Assembly (NCBI GenBank): GCA_902489145.1
Contig: CABTYV010000014.1
Coordinates: 1 to 27,851, forward strand
Direction: 5' to 3'
Source: an uncultured Tissierellia bacterium
GTDB lineage: Bacteria; Bacillota; Clostridia; Tissierellales; Peptoniphilaceae
DNA length: 27,851 bases
A program made the position numbers and the translations under genes. This document shows positions 1-7,842 of the stretch, one piece after another. Each line of letters begins with the position of its first letter. The stretch's first letter is position 1. The notes beneath the pieces are model-generated. The model was given only the letters and a program-made list of their open reading frames with translations. It was not told the DNA's origin and searched no databases.

Positions 1-1
1 T

Positions 2-433
2 ATGTTAATGCCTAAAAGAGTAAAACACCGCCGGGTCCATCGCGGCCGTATGAAGGGGGTTGCCACACGTGGCAATGCGCTCGCGTACGGGGAGTATGGC
101 CTGATGGCGTTAGAGCCTTGCTGGATGACAGCCAACCAGATTGAAGCGGCTCGTCGTGCAATGACTCGTTATATCAAGCGTGGTGGGAACATCTGGATCA
201 AGGTCTTCCCAGATAAGCCTGTTTCCAAAAAACCGGCCGAAGTTCGTATGGGCTCCGGTAAAGGAGCTCCGGAATACTGGGTCGCGGTGATCAAACCGGG
301 CCGCGTGCTGTTCGAAATGTCCGGCGTATCTCCGGAGATCGCAAGAGAGGCAATGCGCCTTGCAGCGGCAAAGCTCCCCATCAAGACCAAGATGGTCGTC
401 TCCGATGCGGTAGGACAGGAAGGTGACGAATAA
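2..433 (+). CDS. rplP: 50S ribosomal protein L16
   Basis: L16 is a large-subunit protein at the A-site/central protuberance side that helps position tRNA. The 143-residue product opens with MLMPKRVKHRRVHRGRMKG and carries the family blocks ARRAMTRYIKRGG and MGSGKGAPEYWVAV, so it aligns over the full length of bacterial L16. The ATG is at the window edge, so its ribosome-binding site is outside. The C-terminus runs a few residues past the usual KLPIKTKF end and is acidic (ending GQEGDE). The stop codon overlaps the rpmC start as TAATG, indicating translational coupling. Confidence 0.98.
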   Translation: MLMPKRVKHRRVHRGRMKGVATRGNALAYGEYGLMALEPCWMTANQIEAARRAMTRYIKRGGNIWIKVFPDKPVSKKPAEVRMGSGKGAPEYWVAVIKPGRVLFEMSGVSPEIAREAMRLAAAKLPIKTKMVVSDAVGQEGDE

Positions 434-639
434 TGAAAGCTATCGACATTCGTAAAATGACTGACGAAGACTTGGTGAGCAAGCTGAAGGACCTCAAGCA
501 GGAGCTCTTCAACCTTCGTTTCCAGGATGCCACGGGCCAGCTGGACAATCGCAATCAGATCGGGTCTGTAAAACAGGATATTGCCCGGGTTCGCACCGTA
601 CAACGGGAACGCGAAATCAAACTGAGAAAGGAAGCTTAA
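433..639 (+). CDS. rpmC: 50S ribosomal protein L29
   Basis: L29 is a small helical-hairpin protein near the peptide exit tunnel, where signal recognition particle and trigger factor dock. The 68-residue product has the family pattern of an N-terminal helix (DEDLVSKLKDLKQELFNLRFQ) followed by a helix rich in Arg/Lys (ARVRTVQREREIKLRK). Length is normal for the family. The ATG shares bases with the rplP stop, so it is probably translated by re-initiation. The position between L16 and S17 is standard. Confidence 0.97.
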   Translation: MKAIDIRKMTDEDLVSKLKDLKQELFNLRFQDATGQLDNRNQIGSVKQDIARVRTVQREREIKLRKEA

Positions 640-642
640 CCA

Positions 643-900
643 ATGGAGAGAACAACAAATCGCAAGGTGATGAGCGGCGTGGTGGTCTCCGACAAGATGG
701 ACAAAACCATCGTTGTTGAGGTTTCCCGCTTGGTCAAGCATCCGAAATATAAGAAGATGTTGACCAGAAGTAACCGCTTCCAGGCACACGATGAGAACAA
801 TGTGGCCAAGGTAGGCGATACGGTTCTTCTGATGGAAACCAGACCTCTCTCGAAGCATAAGAGATTTCGCCTCGTCGAAGTCCTTGAAGAAGCGAAGTAG
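643..900 (+). CDS. rpsQ: 30S ribosomal protein S17
   Basis: S17 binds 16S rRNA early in 30S assembly. The 85-residue product contains the OB-fold core with the typical blocks GVVVSDKMDKTIVVEV, HPKYKKML and ENNVAKVGDTVLLMETRPLSKHKRF. The gene follows rpmC after 3 bp. Length and order are those of a normal bacterial spc region, with nothing unusual. Confidence 0.98.
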   Translation: MERTTNRKVMSGVVVSDKMDKTIVVEVSRLVKHPKYKKMLTRSNRFQAHDENNVAKVGDTVLLMETRPLSKHKRFRLVEVLEEAK

Positions 901-914
901 CAAGGGAGGACGCT

Positions 915-1283
915 ATGATTCAGAAGGAAAGCAGACTGAAGGTGGCTGATAACTCGGGAGCACGTGAGCTTCTGGTGATCAACATCAACGGTTCTACCAA
1001 ACAAAAATACGTCGGCATCGGTGATACGGTTCGCTGCGCTGTCAAAAACGCCATCCCTGGCGGCACCGTCAAAAAGGGCGATGTGGTGACCGCGGTTGTG
1101 GTTCGCACGGTTGCCCCGCTTTCACGGAGCGATGGATCCAAGATTCGCTTCGATGACAATGCAGCCGTCATTGTCAAGGACGACAAGAACCCGGTAGGCA
1201 CCCGTATTTTCGGACCGGTAACCAGAGAGCTTCGCGCAAATGGCTATATGAAGATCATTTCGCTGGCTCCGGAAGTACTGTAA
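915..1283 (+). CDS. rplN: 50S ribosomal protein L14
   Basis: L14 is a beta-barrel protein at the subunit interface, contributing to an inter-subunit bridge and to the docking site of translation factors and RsfS. The 122-residue product has the diagnostic start MIQKESRLKVADNSGARE and the blocks GGTVKKGDVVTAVVVRT and FDDNAAVIVKDDKNPVGTRI. A strong AGGGAGG ribosome-binding site precedes the ATG. Length is exactly the usual 122. Confidence 0.99.
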   Translation: MIQKESRLKVADNSGARELLVININGSTKQKYVGIGDTVRCAVKNAIPGGTVKKGDVVTAVVVRTVAPLSRSDGSKIRFDDNAAVIVKDDKNPVGTRIFGPVTRELRANGYMKIISLAPEVL

Positions 1284-1293
1284 GGAGGGGCAA

Positions 1294-1605
1294 ATGCACG
1301 TTAAAACCGGCGATACCGTCCAGGTTATGACGGGAAAGGACAAGGGTAAGATTGGCAAGGTTTTGCAGGCCTTTCCCCAGGAAAACCGCGTGATCGTGGA
1401 AAATGTCAATATTCAGAAGCACCACCGCAAGCCGCGCAGCATGCAGGATCAGGGTGGCATCATTGAGAGCGAAGGCAAGATCGACGCCTCCAATGTGCTT
1501 CTGTATGATGAAAAAGAAAAACGGGGTGTACGGACACGGATTGAAATGCAGGGCGATAAAAAAGTGCGCGTTTCGGTCAAATCCGGCACCAAGTTTGATG
1601 AATAG
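1294..1605 (+). CDS. rplX: 50S ribosomal protein L24
   Basis: L24 is an assembly initiator of the large subunit that sits near the tunnel exit. The 103-residue product opens with MHVKTGDTVQVMTGKDKGKI, a KOW motif, followed by the family block VIVENVNIQKHHRKP. The ATG follows an AAGGAGGGG ribosome-binding site. Length is normal for the Bacillota. Confidence 0.98.
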   Translation: MHVKTGDTVQVMTGKDKGKIGKVLQAFPQENRVIVENVNIQKHHRKPRSMQDQGGIIESEGKIDASNVLLYDEKEKRGVRTRIEMQGDKKVRVSVKSGTKFDE

Positions 1606-1615
1606 GGGGCATGGA

Positions 1616-2170
1616 ATGACTTCAAGACTATTGGATCGTTATAAAGCTGAGGTAGTGCCTGCCCTGATGAATGAATTTCATTACAACAATATCATGGAAG
1701 TGCCGAAGCTCGAGAAAATCGTGATCAATATCGCGGTGGGCGGCGCCAAGGAAAACCCCAAGCTGCTCGAATCAGCAGTGAAGGAGCTGACCATCATTGC
1801 GGGCCAGAAGCCGGTGGTGATCAAGGCGAAAAAGTCCGTCGCCAACTTTAAGCTCAGAGAGGGCATGCCCATTGCGACCAAGGTCACCCTGCACGGGGCC
1901 AAGATGTATTATTTCCTGGACAAGCTCATGAGCGTGGCCCTGCCGCGCGTCCGTGACTTCCGCGGGATCTCCGATACCTCTTTCGATGGTCGCGGCAACT
2001 ATGCTTTGGGCATTCGGGAGCAGCTGATTTTCCCGGAGATCAACTATGATGATATTGATGAGATCCGTGGCATGGACATTATCATTGTGACCAGTGCCAA
2101 GACGGACGAAGAGGCTCGGGCATTTTTATCCCATATGGGGATGCCTTTCAAAAAGAGAGAGGAGAACTAA
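1616..2170 (+). CDS. rplE: 50S ribosomal protein L5
   Basis: L5 binds 5S rRNA and contacts P-site tRNA from the central protuberance. The 184-residue product begins MTSRLLDRYKAEVVPALM and includes the family blocks LEKIVINIAVG, GQKPVVIKAKKSVANFKLREG and YALGIREQLIFPEI. The open frame extends upstream inside rplX, but the ATG at 1616 is chosen: it follows an AGGGGG ribosome-binding site 10 bp after the rplX stop and gives the family N-terminus and length (about 180). An upstream start would add unrelated residues read out of frame from rplX. Confidence 0.98.
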   Translation: MTSRLLDRYKAEVVPALMNEFHYNNIMEVPKLEKIVINIAVGGAKENPKLLESAVKELTIIAGQKPVVIKAKKSVANFKLREGMPIATKVTLHGAKMYYFLDKLMSVALPRVRDFRGISDTSFDGRGNYALGIREQLIFPEINYDDIDEIRGMDIIIVTSAKTDEEARAFLSHMGMPFKKREEN

Positions 2171-2173
2171 TCA

Positions 2174-2359
2174 ATGGCCAAAAAGTCTATGATTTCGAAG
2201 CAGCAAAAAAAGCCTAAGTTCTCAAGCCGCGCATATACCCGTTGTTCGATCTGCGGACGCCCCCATTCGGTGCTCCGCAAGTATGGCATCTGCCGTATAT
2301 GCTTCCGTGAGTTGGCCTACAAGGGTCAGATTCCGGGTGTCAAAAAAGCCAGCTGGTAA
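2174..2359 (+). CDS. rpsZ: 30S ribosomal protein S14, zinc-binding type Z
   Basis: S14 is a late-assembling head protein of the 30S subunit. This is the short 61-residue zinc form, with two CxxC pairs (CSIC and CRIC) spaced as in S14 type Z and the terminal motif GQIPGVKKASW. The long zinc-free S14 paralogue is not in this window. In Bacillota that have both forms the choice is linked to zinc supply; whether this genome has the second copy cannot be seen here. Confidence 0.98.
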   Translation: MAKKSMISKQQKKPKFSSRAYTRCSICGRPHSVLRKYGICRICFRELAYKGQIPGVKKASW

Positions 2360-2378
2360 TTTGAGGAGGGATTGCGAT

Positions 2379-2771
2379 ATGATGACTGATCCGATCGCGG
2401 ATATGCTCACAAGAATCCGCAACGGGAATATGAAAAAGCACGAATCCGTAGAGGTTCCTGCTTCCAACATGAAGAAAAGCCTCGCTCAAATTCTCCTGGA
2501 CGAAGGATATATCAAGGGATACAACGTCGTCGATGATAATCGTCAGGGCATGATCACGATTGACCTGAAATATGTGGATGAGGAACGGACCATCTCCGGC
2601 CTCAAGCGCATCTCCAAGCCGGGCCGTCGTGTGTACGTGCGTGCCAATGAAGTACCTCGGGTACTGGGCGGTTTGGGGACGGCCATCCTTTCGACGTCCA
2701 AAGGCGTGATGACGGATAAACAGGCTCGCACCGAAGGGGTCGGTGGTGAAGTCATCTGCTACGTCTGGTAA
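2379..2771 (+). CDS. rpsH: 30S ribosomal protein S8
   Basis: S8 is a primary binder of the 16S rRNA central domain. In enterobacteria it also represses its own operon; that role is not demonstrated here. The 130-residue product has the classic N-terminus TDPIADMLTRIRNGN and the C-terminal block STSKGVMTDKQARTEGVGGEVICYVW. Two adjacent ATG codons (2379 and 2382) are possible; 2379 is chosen because the GAGGAGGG site at 2363-2370 is 8 bases away. The frame is open further upstream, but that part overlaps rpsZ and has no family match. Confidence 0.97.
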   Translation: MMTDPIADMLTRIRNGNMKKHESVEVPASNMKKSLAQILLDEGYIKGYNVVDDNRQGMITIDLKYVDEERTISGLKRISKPGRRVYVRANEVPRVLGGLGTAILSTSKGVMTDKQARTEGVGGEVICYVW

Positions 2772-2785
2772 TAGAGGAGGGCGAG

Positions 2786-3325
2786 ATGTCTAGAATTGGT
2801 TTAAAACCGATTGAAATTCCACAGGGTGTGGAGATTTCAGTCGATGACAACAATACAGTAAAGGTCAAGGGACCCAAGGGTACGCTCGAAAGAAAGATTG
2901 CGCCCCAGTTCAAGATTGAGCAGGAGGGCAGCGAGCTCTCGGTCGTGCGGCCGGATGAAAGCAAGCACAGCCGGTCGCTTCACGGGCTCTACCGCTCTCT
3001 GGTGGCCAATATGGTCGAAGGGGTTACCAACGGCTATAGCAAGAAGCTTCAGATCGTTGGTACCGGTTACCGGGCGGCCATGCAGGGCTCCGATTTGCTG
3101 CTCAACCTGGGCTATTCTCACGATATTACGGTCAAGAAGCTGGATGACATCACCTTTGAGGTGCCGGATGCATTGACCATTATCGTCAGCGGACCGGACA
3201 AGGAGCTGGTCGGCCGAGTTGCAGCGAAGATTCGTTCTTACCGTCTGCCGGAGCCTTATAAGGGCAAGGGCATCCATTACGAGGGAGAACACATCCGTCG
3301 TAAGGAAGGTAAGACAGGGAAATAA
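2786..3325 (+). CDS. rplF: 50S ribosomal protein L6
   Basis: L6 lies near the GTPase centre and the sarcin-ricin loop. The 179-residue product starts MSRIGLKPIEIPQGVEI and ends with the conserved C-terminal block SYRLPEPYKGKGIHYEGE plus a basic tail. Two tandem L6 folds are expected over about residues 10-85 and 90-165. A GAGGAGGG ribosome-binding site precedes the ATG. Length matches the family. Confidence 0.98.
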   Translation: MSRIGLKPIEIPQGVEISVDDNNTVKVKGPKGTLERKIAPQFKIEQEGSELSVVRPDESKHSRSLHGLYRSLVANMVEGVTNGYSKKLQIVGTGYRAAMQGSDLLLNLGYSHDITVKKLDDITFEVPDALTIIVSGPDKELVGRVAAKIRSYRLPEPYKGKGIHYEGEHIRRKEGKTGK

Positions 3326-3337
3326 AGGAGGGCGTAA

Positions 3338-3694
3338 ATGGCTAAGTTTGATAAGAGAGCAGGTCGCAAGGCGCGTCATGCTCGCGTACGTACGAAGGTG
3401 GCCGGAACGCCTGAGAGACCTCGTCTTAATGTGTATAAGAGCAACGCCAATATTTATGCGCAGATCATTGACGATCAGGCGGGTCATACCCTGGTCGCTG
3501 CTTCTACCCTGGATGGGGAAGTAGAGGTCAAGGGGGCCAATGTGGCATCGGCCAAGGCGGTCGGTACCACAATCGCGAAACGGGCCCTGGAGAAGGGCAT
3601 TGACCATGTGGTCTTTGACCGGTCTGGCTATATCTATCATGGTAAGGTAAAGGCTTTGGCCGAGGCTGCCCGCGAAGCGGGATTAAAGCTGTAA
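3338..3694 (+). CDS. rplR: 50S ribosomal protein L18
   Basis: L18 carries 5S rRNA into the large subunit together with L5. The 118-residue product has the basic N-terminus (FDKRAGRKARHARVRTKV), the block GTPERPRLNVYKSNANIYAQIIDD and the C-terminal HVVFDRSGYIYHGKVKALAEAARE. Start follows an AAGGAGGG ribosome-binding site. No anomalies. Confidence 0.98.
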   Translation: MAKFDKRAGRKARHARVRTKVAGTPERPRLNVYKSNANIYAQIIDDQAGHTLVAASTLDGEVEVKGANVASAKAVGTTIAKRALEKGIDHVVFDRSGYIYHGKVKALAEAAREAGLKL

Positions 3695-3710
3695 TGGAGA
3701 GGAGAGAGAG

Positions 3711-4214
3711 ATGAAAAAAAACGTTCGGAAGCAGAAATCCGATCTGGAAGAAAAAGTCATTTATATCAATCGCGTCTCCAAGACAGCCAAGGGCGGTCGT
3801 ACCGCTCGTTTCACAGCCCTGGTTGCAGTAGGAGATAAAAAGGGCCGGGTTGGCATTGCCATGGGGAAGGCGGCGGAGGTGCCCGAGGCCATTCGCAAAG
3901 GGGTCGACCACGCGTCCAAAAATCTGGTGCGTTTGCCCATTTATGGGACCACCATTCCTCATGAGATCCTAGGCCACAGCGGCGCCGGCAAGGTCCTTTT
4001 GATGCCTGCCAGCGAAGGAACGGGCGTCATCGCGGGCGGTCCGGTTCGTGCCGTCTGCGAGGTAGCCGGGATCAGCGACATTCGTGCCAAGTCCTTGGGC
4101 TCGTCCAACGCGATCAGCATTGTCAATGCGATGATGGATGGCTTTGCCCGGATGAAGATGCCGGAGCAGGTGGCCAAGCTGCGTGGCAAGAGCGTTGAAG
4201 AGATCATGAATTAG
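3711..4214 (+). CDS. rpsE: 30S ribosomal protein S5
   Basis: S5 sits at the mRNA entry side of the 30S subunit and affects accuracy and helicase activity. The 167-residue product contains the N-terminal double-stranded RNA-binding S5 domain (VIYINRVSKTAKGGRTARFTALV, about residues 17-80) and the C-terminal domain (GTGVIAGGPVRAVCEVAGI and onward). Length and motifs match the family. It lies in the standard L18-S5-L30 order. Confidence 0.98.
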   Translation: MKKNVRKQKSDLEEKVIYINRVSKTAKGGRTARFTALVAVGDKKGRVGIAMGKAAEVPEAIRKGVDHASKNLVRLPIYGTTIPHEILGHSGAGKVLLMPASEGTGVIAGGPVRAVCEVAGISDIRAKSLGSSNAISIVNAMMDGFARMKMPEQVAKLRGKSVEEIMN

Positions 4215-4224
4215 GAGGGGCCCG

Positions 4225-4407
4225 ATGGCGAAATTAGCAATTACTTTAAAAAGAAGCTTTGCCGGACGGAACGATGATCAGATCCGCACGGCACGTGCCC
4301 TGGGGCTGAACAAGCTGGGCCACACCGTGGTCCTGGAAGACAATGACAGCATTCGTGGCGCGGTCGAGAAGATCCGCTTCATGCTGGATGTCACAGAGCA
4401 GGAATAG
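4225..4407 (+). CDS. rpmD: 50S ribosomal protein L30
   Basis: L30 is a small peripheral protein of the large subunit. The 60-residue product has the expected LAITLKRSFAGRNDDQIRTARALGL block followed by a helix and a short beta strand. A GGAGGGG ribosome-binding site overlaps the spacer after rpsE. Size is normal. Confidence 0.97.
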   Translation: MAKLAITLKRSFAGRNDDQIRTARALGLNKLGHTVVLEDNDSIRGAVEKIRFMLDVTEQE

Positions 4408-4416
4408 GAGGTTTTC

Positions 4417-4866
4417 ATGAAACTTCATGAACTGAAACCGGCTCACGGTGGAGCGACGAAGAAAAGCAAGCGCGTGGGTCGCGGTCATGGATCGGGTTGG
4501 GGCAAGTTTGCCGGCCGCGGTCGGGATGGCCAGAACTCCCGTTCGGGCGGCGGAGTCCGTCCCGGCTTCGAGGGCGGTCAGCTGCCTCTGTTCCGTCGTT
4601 TGCCCAAGCACGGATTTACCAACATTTTTTCTAAAGTCTATGCCACGATCAATGTGGAGGATCTGAATGTCTTCGAAGAGGGGACCGTGGTCGACGCCCA
4701 AGCACTTTTAGAGCGTGGGCTGATCCACAACAAGGATTTAAAAGATGGACTGAAGATTTTGGGCCGCGGCGAGCTGGAGAAGAAGCTCACCGTGAAAGCC
4801 AATAAATTTACCAAATCTGCGGAAGAGAAGATCAATCAAGCAGGAGGAAAGGCGGAGGTGCTCTAA
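4417..4866 (+). CDS. rplO: 50S ribosomal protein L15
   Basis: L15 is a late large-subunit assembly protein with a long, basic, glycine-rich extension that threads into 23S rRNA. The 149-residue product shows this in MKLHELKPAHGGATKKSKR and RGHGSGWGKFAGRGRDGQ, then the block RPGFEGGQLPLFRRLPKHGF. The stop overlaps the secY start as TAATG, coupling membrane insertion machinery to ribosomal protein synthesis. Confidence 0.98.
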   Translation: MKLHELKPAHGGATKKSKRVGRGHGSGWGKFAGRGRDGQNSRSGGGVRPGFEGGQLPLFRRLPKHGFTNIFSKVYATINVEDLNVFEEGTVVDAQALLERGLIHNKDLKDGLKILGRGELEKKLTVKANKFTKSAEEKINQAGGKAEVL

Positions 4867-6143
4867 TGCTCAGCACACTCAAGAATGCCTGGAAGGTTGC
4901 TGAGACCCGCAAGCAGATCATTTTCACCATCCTGATGATGGTGGTGCTGCGTCTCGGCAATGCGCTCCCGATTCCTTTTGCGAATATTGAATTGATTCGC
5001 CAAATTTATCAGGGTGCCGCAGGATCCCTCCTGAGCATTCTCAATATGATTTCAGGTGGGGGCCTTGCCACCTTGAGTGTTTTAGCGCTCGGGGTTGGGC
5101 CTTACATCACATCGTCCATCGTTGTCCAGCTTTTAACCTTTGCCATTCCTCAGCTTGAGGAATTGTCCAAGGAAGGGGAGGAGGGCCGGAAGAAGATTGG
5201 CCAAATCACCAAGTACCTGGGCTTAGCGTTGGCCGTTTTACAGGCCTTTGCCATGGTGCAGGGAATCTTCGGTCGCGCCTTCGCCTCGGGCGGCGCATTA
5301 GAGAAGGCCATTGCCATTCTCGTGATGGTCGCCGGCGCCCAGTTCGTGGTTTGGGTTGGTGACCTGATTACCGATCACGGCGTGGGCAATGGCGTCTCCT
5401 TCGTCATCTTCATGGGCATCGTAGCCGGTATGCCGGGTCACTTCTACGCCCTCATCCAGGGCGCTATCGCCCGCACGCTGGGCTGGTACATTCCCCTGAT
5501 CTTTATTGCGATCTTTATCGCAATCACGGTCGTGGTCGTCATCTTGAATGAAGGGGAACGCAAGCTCCCCGTTCAGTACGCCAAGCGCGTGGTCGGACGT
5601 AAAATGTACGGCGGGCAGGCCACCCATATTCCGATTAAGGTCAATATGGCGGGCGTTTTGCCGATCATCTTCGCATCGGCCCTGCTGGCCATGCCTCAGA
5701 CCTTCGCCCTCATCTTTGGCGGCGGAGTCCAGCGATTTGTTCAGCAGTTCTTGACGCCCCAGGGCTGGATCGGCTTTATCATCCGCGGGATTTTCCAAGT
5801 AGTCTTGATCATCTTCTTTGCCTACTTCTACAATTCCATCCAGTTCAATGCTTATGAGTATTCACGTAACCTGCAGCAATCAGGCGGCTTCATTCCAGGC
5901 ATCCGGCCCGGAAAGCCGACCACAGACTACCTGCAGCGGATAGTCAGCCGGATCACCCTGGTTGGGGCGATCATCCTGGCCGTCCTTTCCATCATTCCTG
6001 AGCTAGTGGCCCAGGTCTTCCATATTAACTTGGGCTTCGGCGGTACCTCCATCATCATCGTGGTGGGCGTGGTCCTCGAAACCATTCGGGCCCTGGAAGC
6101 GCGGCTCCAGCTGCGTCACTACAAGGGCTTCCTGAACCGCTAA
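4866..6143 (+). CDS. secY: Protein translocase subunit SecY
   Basis: SecY forms the protein-conducting channel of the Sec translocon in the cytoplasmic membrane. The 425-residue product has about ten hydrophobic segments. The plug/TM2 region (GGGLATLSVLALGVGPYITSS) and the cytoplasmic loop before TM9 (GGFIPGIRPGKPTTDYLQ) are both typical. The ATG overlaps the rplO stop. SecE and SecG are not in the window. Position between L15 and adenylate kinase is canonical. Confidence 0.98.
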   Translation: MLSTLKNAWKVAETRKQIIFTILMMVVLRLGNALPIPFANIELIRQIYQGAAGSLLSILNMISGGGLATLSVLALGVGPYITSSIVVQLLTFAIPQLEELSKEGEEGRKKIGQITKYLGLALAVLQAFAMVQGIFGRAFASGGALEKAIAILVMVAGAQFVVWVGDLITDHGVGNGVSFVIFMGIVAGMPGHFYALIQGAIARTLGWYIPLIFIAIFIAITVVVVILNEGERKLPVQYAKRVVGRKMYGGQATHIPIKVNMAGVLPIIFASALLAMPQTFALIFGGGVQRFVQQFLTPQGWIGFIIRGIFQVVLIIFFAYFYNSIQFNAYEYSRNLQQSGGFIPGIRPGKPTTDYLQRIVSRITLVGAIILAVLSIIPELVAQVFHINLGFGGTSIIIVVGVVLETIRALEARLQLRHYKGFLNR

Positions 6144-6161
6144 TGGAAGAAAGGAGTCCTC

Positions 6162-6809
6162 ATGCGATTCGTTTTACTCGGGCCTCCGGGTGCTGGGAAA
6201 GGCACCCAGGCGAAGATCATGGAAAAGGAAGGGGGGATGGTCCACATCTCCACGGGCGATCTCTTCCGTGCCAATATTAAACAGGAGACCGAACTGGGCA
6301 AGCAGGTCAAAGCCTATCTGGATAGCGGCCGCTATGTCCCAGACAGCTTAACCATCGCGCTGGTCTGGGACCGGCTGGATCAGAAAGACTGCCAGGCAGG
6401 CTATATCCTGGATGGATTTCCTCGGACCATCGCCCAGGCAGAAGCCCTGGATGCGGGCCTGGCCGAACGGGGCCTGGCTTTAGACGGGGCCATCGCCTTC
6501 TCTGTGCCAAAAGAAGTGTTGGTACCTCGCTTGGCCGGTCGGCGCGTGTGTCCGGACTGCGGGGCCAGCTACCACATCAAGGATCATCCCCCGAAAGAGA
6601 CCGGGCGCTGTGATCTGTGTGGTGGGACCTTGGTCCAACGCAAGGATGACGAGGAAGCGACCATTGCCCACCGGATTGAGGTCTACGATCAGGCGACTGC
6701 GCCCCTGCTCGCTTATTACGAAAAGCAGGGCAAGCTGATCAAGATCGACGGCAACCAGTCCATGGAGCGGGTGGCTGAGGACGTCCGCCAAGTATTGAAA
6801 AAGAAGTAG
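6162..6809 (+). CDS. adk: Adenylate kinase, zinc-LID type
   Basis: This cytoplasmic enzyme interconverts ATP + AMP and 2 ADP. The 215-residue product has the P-loop GPPGAGKGTQ at residues 7-16, the AMP-binding region around STGDLFR, and the DGFPRT motif. Its LID has four cysteines (C130, C133, C150, C153), the zinc-binding version common in Gram-positive bacteria. It follows secY, as usual, but the map gene that often comes next is missing. Confidence 0.98.
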   Translation: MRFVLLGPPGAGKGTQAKIMEKEGGMVHISTGDLFRANIKQETELGKQVKAYLDSGRYVPDSLTIALVWDRLDQKDCQAGYILDGFPRTIAQAEALDAGLAERGLALDGAIAFSVPKEVLVPRLAGRRVCPDCGASYHIKDHPPKETGRCDLCGGTLVQRKDDEEATIAHRIEVYDQATAPLLAYYEKQGKLIKIDGNQSMERVAEDVRQVLKKK

Positions 6810-6810
6810 T

Positions 6811-7146
6811 ATGACTCAGGAATCAAATTTAAACCGTGCGTGCGACCTGCTTCAAGGTCAGGTGGTTCGGTCTAAAGCCGGTCATGACAAGGGGGACATC
6901 CTGATGGTTGTGGCGGTCCTGGACGCAAAGCATGTCCTTGTGGTAGACGGTCACAGGCGGCCACTCGAACGACCAAAGAAAAAAAGGGTCAAGCATCTAC
7001 AAGCTTTCCACCATGTGTTGCCATTGGAAGCAGCCAGTCAAAGTCCAACGGGTTTCCAGAATGCCTGGGTAAGAAAACAGTTAAAAGCCTTTCAAGACAA
7101 AGCTTACCGATCAGAGGAGGATCGCGAATGTCATCTAAAGATGTGA
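6811..7146 (+). CDS. KOW-domain RNA-binding protein (L14E/L6E/L27E-like)
   Basis: The 111-residue product has a KOW-like N-terminal half (LLQGQVVRSKAGHDKGDILMVV, then VLVVDGHRRPLERPKKKRVKHLQ). It corresponds to the small KOW proteins encoded before infA in many Clostridia and Bacilli, thought to bind RNA or the ribosome. The C-terminal half is less conserved but keeps an NAWVRKQLKAF helix. It starts 1 bp after the adk stop with no clear ribosome-binding site, so re-initiation is likely. Its last 19 bases overlap infA. The exact function of this family is not established. Confidence 0.85.
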   Translation: MTQESNLNRACDLLQGQVVRSKAGHDKGDILMVVAVLDAKHVLVVDGHRRPLERPKKKRVKHLQAFHHVLPLEAASQSPTGFQNAWVRKQLKAFQDKAYRSEEDRECHLKM

Positions 7147-7346
7147 TCGAAGTCGAAGGCGTCGTCAAGGAGCGCCTCCCCAATGCCCTCTTTATCGTAA
7201 GTCTAGAAAATGGGCATGATATTATGGCACATATTTCTGGAAAACTGCGGATGAACTACATTCGCATTTTAGAAGGAGACCATGTGACTGTGGAGCTTTC
7301 CCCTTATGATTTGAGTAAGGGACGCATCACCTGGAGAAAGAAATAG
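7128..7346 (+). CDS. infA: Translation initiation factor IF-1
   Basis: IF-1 occupies the ribosomal A site during initiation. The 72-residue product is the standard length, with the OB-fold blocks VIEVEGVVKERLPNALFIV, MAHISGKLRMNYIRILEGD and VTVELSPYDLSKGRITWR. A strong GAGGAGG ribosome-binding site lies inside the end of the upstream KOW gene, which it overlaps by 19 bp. The next gene is rpmJ, the usual neighbour. Confidence 0.99.
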   Translation: MSSKDVIEVEGVVKERLPNALFIVSLENGHDIMAHISGKLRMNYIRILEGDHVTVELSPYDLSKGRITWRKK

Positions 7347-7355
7347 GAGGAAGCC

Positions 7356-7469
7356 ATGAAAGTGAGACCATCTGTAAAGAAGATGTGTGATAAATGCAAG
7401 ATCATCAAGCGTAAAGGTCGCGTCATGGTGATCTGTGAAAATCCGAAGCATAAACAGCGTCAAGGATAA
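7356..7469 (+). CDS. rpmJ: 50S ribosomal protein L36, zinc form
   Basis: The 37-residue product begins MKVRPSVKKMCDKCKIIKRK and keeps the zinc-ribbon ligands C11, C14, C27 and H32, so this is the zinc-dependent form. L36 binds deep in 23S rRNA in the large subunit. The ATG follows a TAGGAGG ribosome-binding site, and TAA ends the gene at 7467-7469. Size and neighbours (infA before, rpsM after) are canonical. Confidence 0.97.
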   Translation: MKVRPSVKKMCDKCKIIKRKGRVMVICENPKHKQRQG

Positions 7470-7486
7470 CGAGGGGAGGAAGGAAT

Positions 7487-7831
7487 TTGGCACGTATTGC
7501 AGGTATTGATATACCAAAAGAGAAGCGAGTCGAGATCGGCCTGACTTATATTTTCGGGATCAACCGTTCTCGCTCCAATGAAATTCTGAAGAATGCTCAG
7601 GTCAATCCGGATACTCGTGTTCGTGACTTGACGGATGAGGAGGTTCAGCGGATTCGTGAGCAGGTCGCCGGCTATCATGTCGAAGGCGATTTGCGTCGGG
7701 ATATTTCCTTAAATATCAAACGGCTCCGTGAAATCAACTGCTACCGTGGGATCCGCCACAAGAAAAATTTGCCGGTTCGGGGACAGCGGACAAAGACCAA
7801 CGCGCGCACCCGTAAGGGCAGAAAGAAATAA
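7487..7831 (+). CDS. rpsM: 30S ribosomal protein S13
   Basis: S13 contacts tRNA and forms bridges to the large subunit from the 30S head. The 114-residue product has the normal N-terminus ARIAGIDIPKEKRVEIGLTYI and ends NLPVRGQRTKTNARTRKGRKK. Start is a TTG at 7487 preceded by a strong purine-rich GAGGGGAGGAAGG site; no ATG fits the family N-terminus. The C-terminus stops a few residues after the conserved NARTRKG motif, so the lysine-rich tail seen in many S13 proteins is short here. Confidence 0.97.
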   Translation: MARIAGIDIPKEKRVEIGLTYIFGINRSRSNEILKNAQVNPDTRVRDLTDEEVQRIREQVAGYHVEGDLRRDISLNIKRLREINCYRGIRHKKNLPVRGQRTKTNARTRKGRKK

Positions 7832-7842
7832 GGGGGAGACTG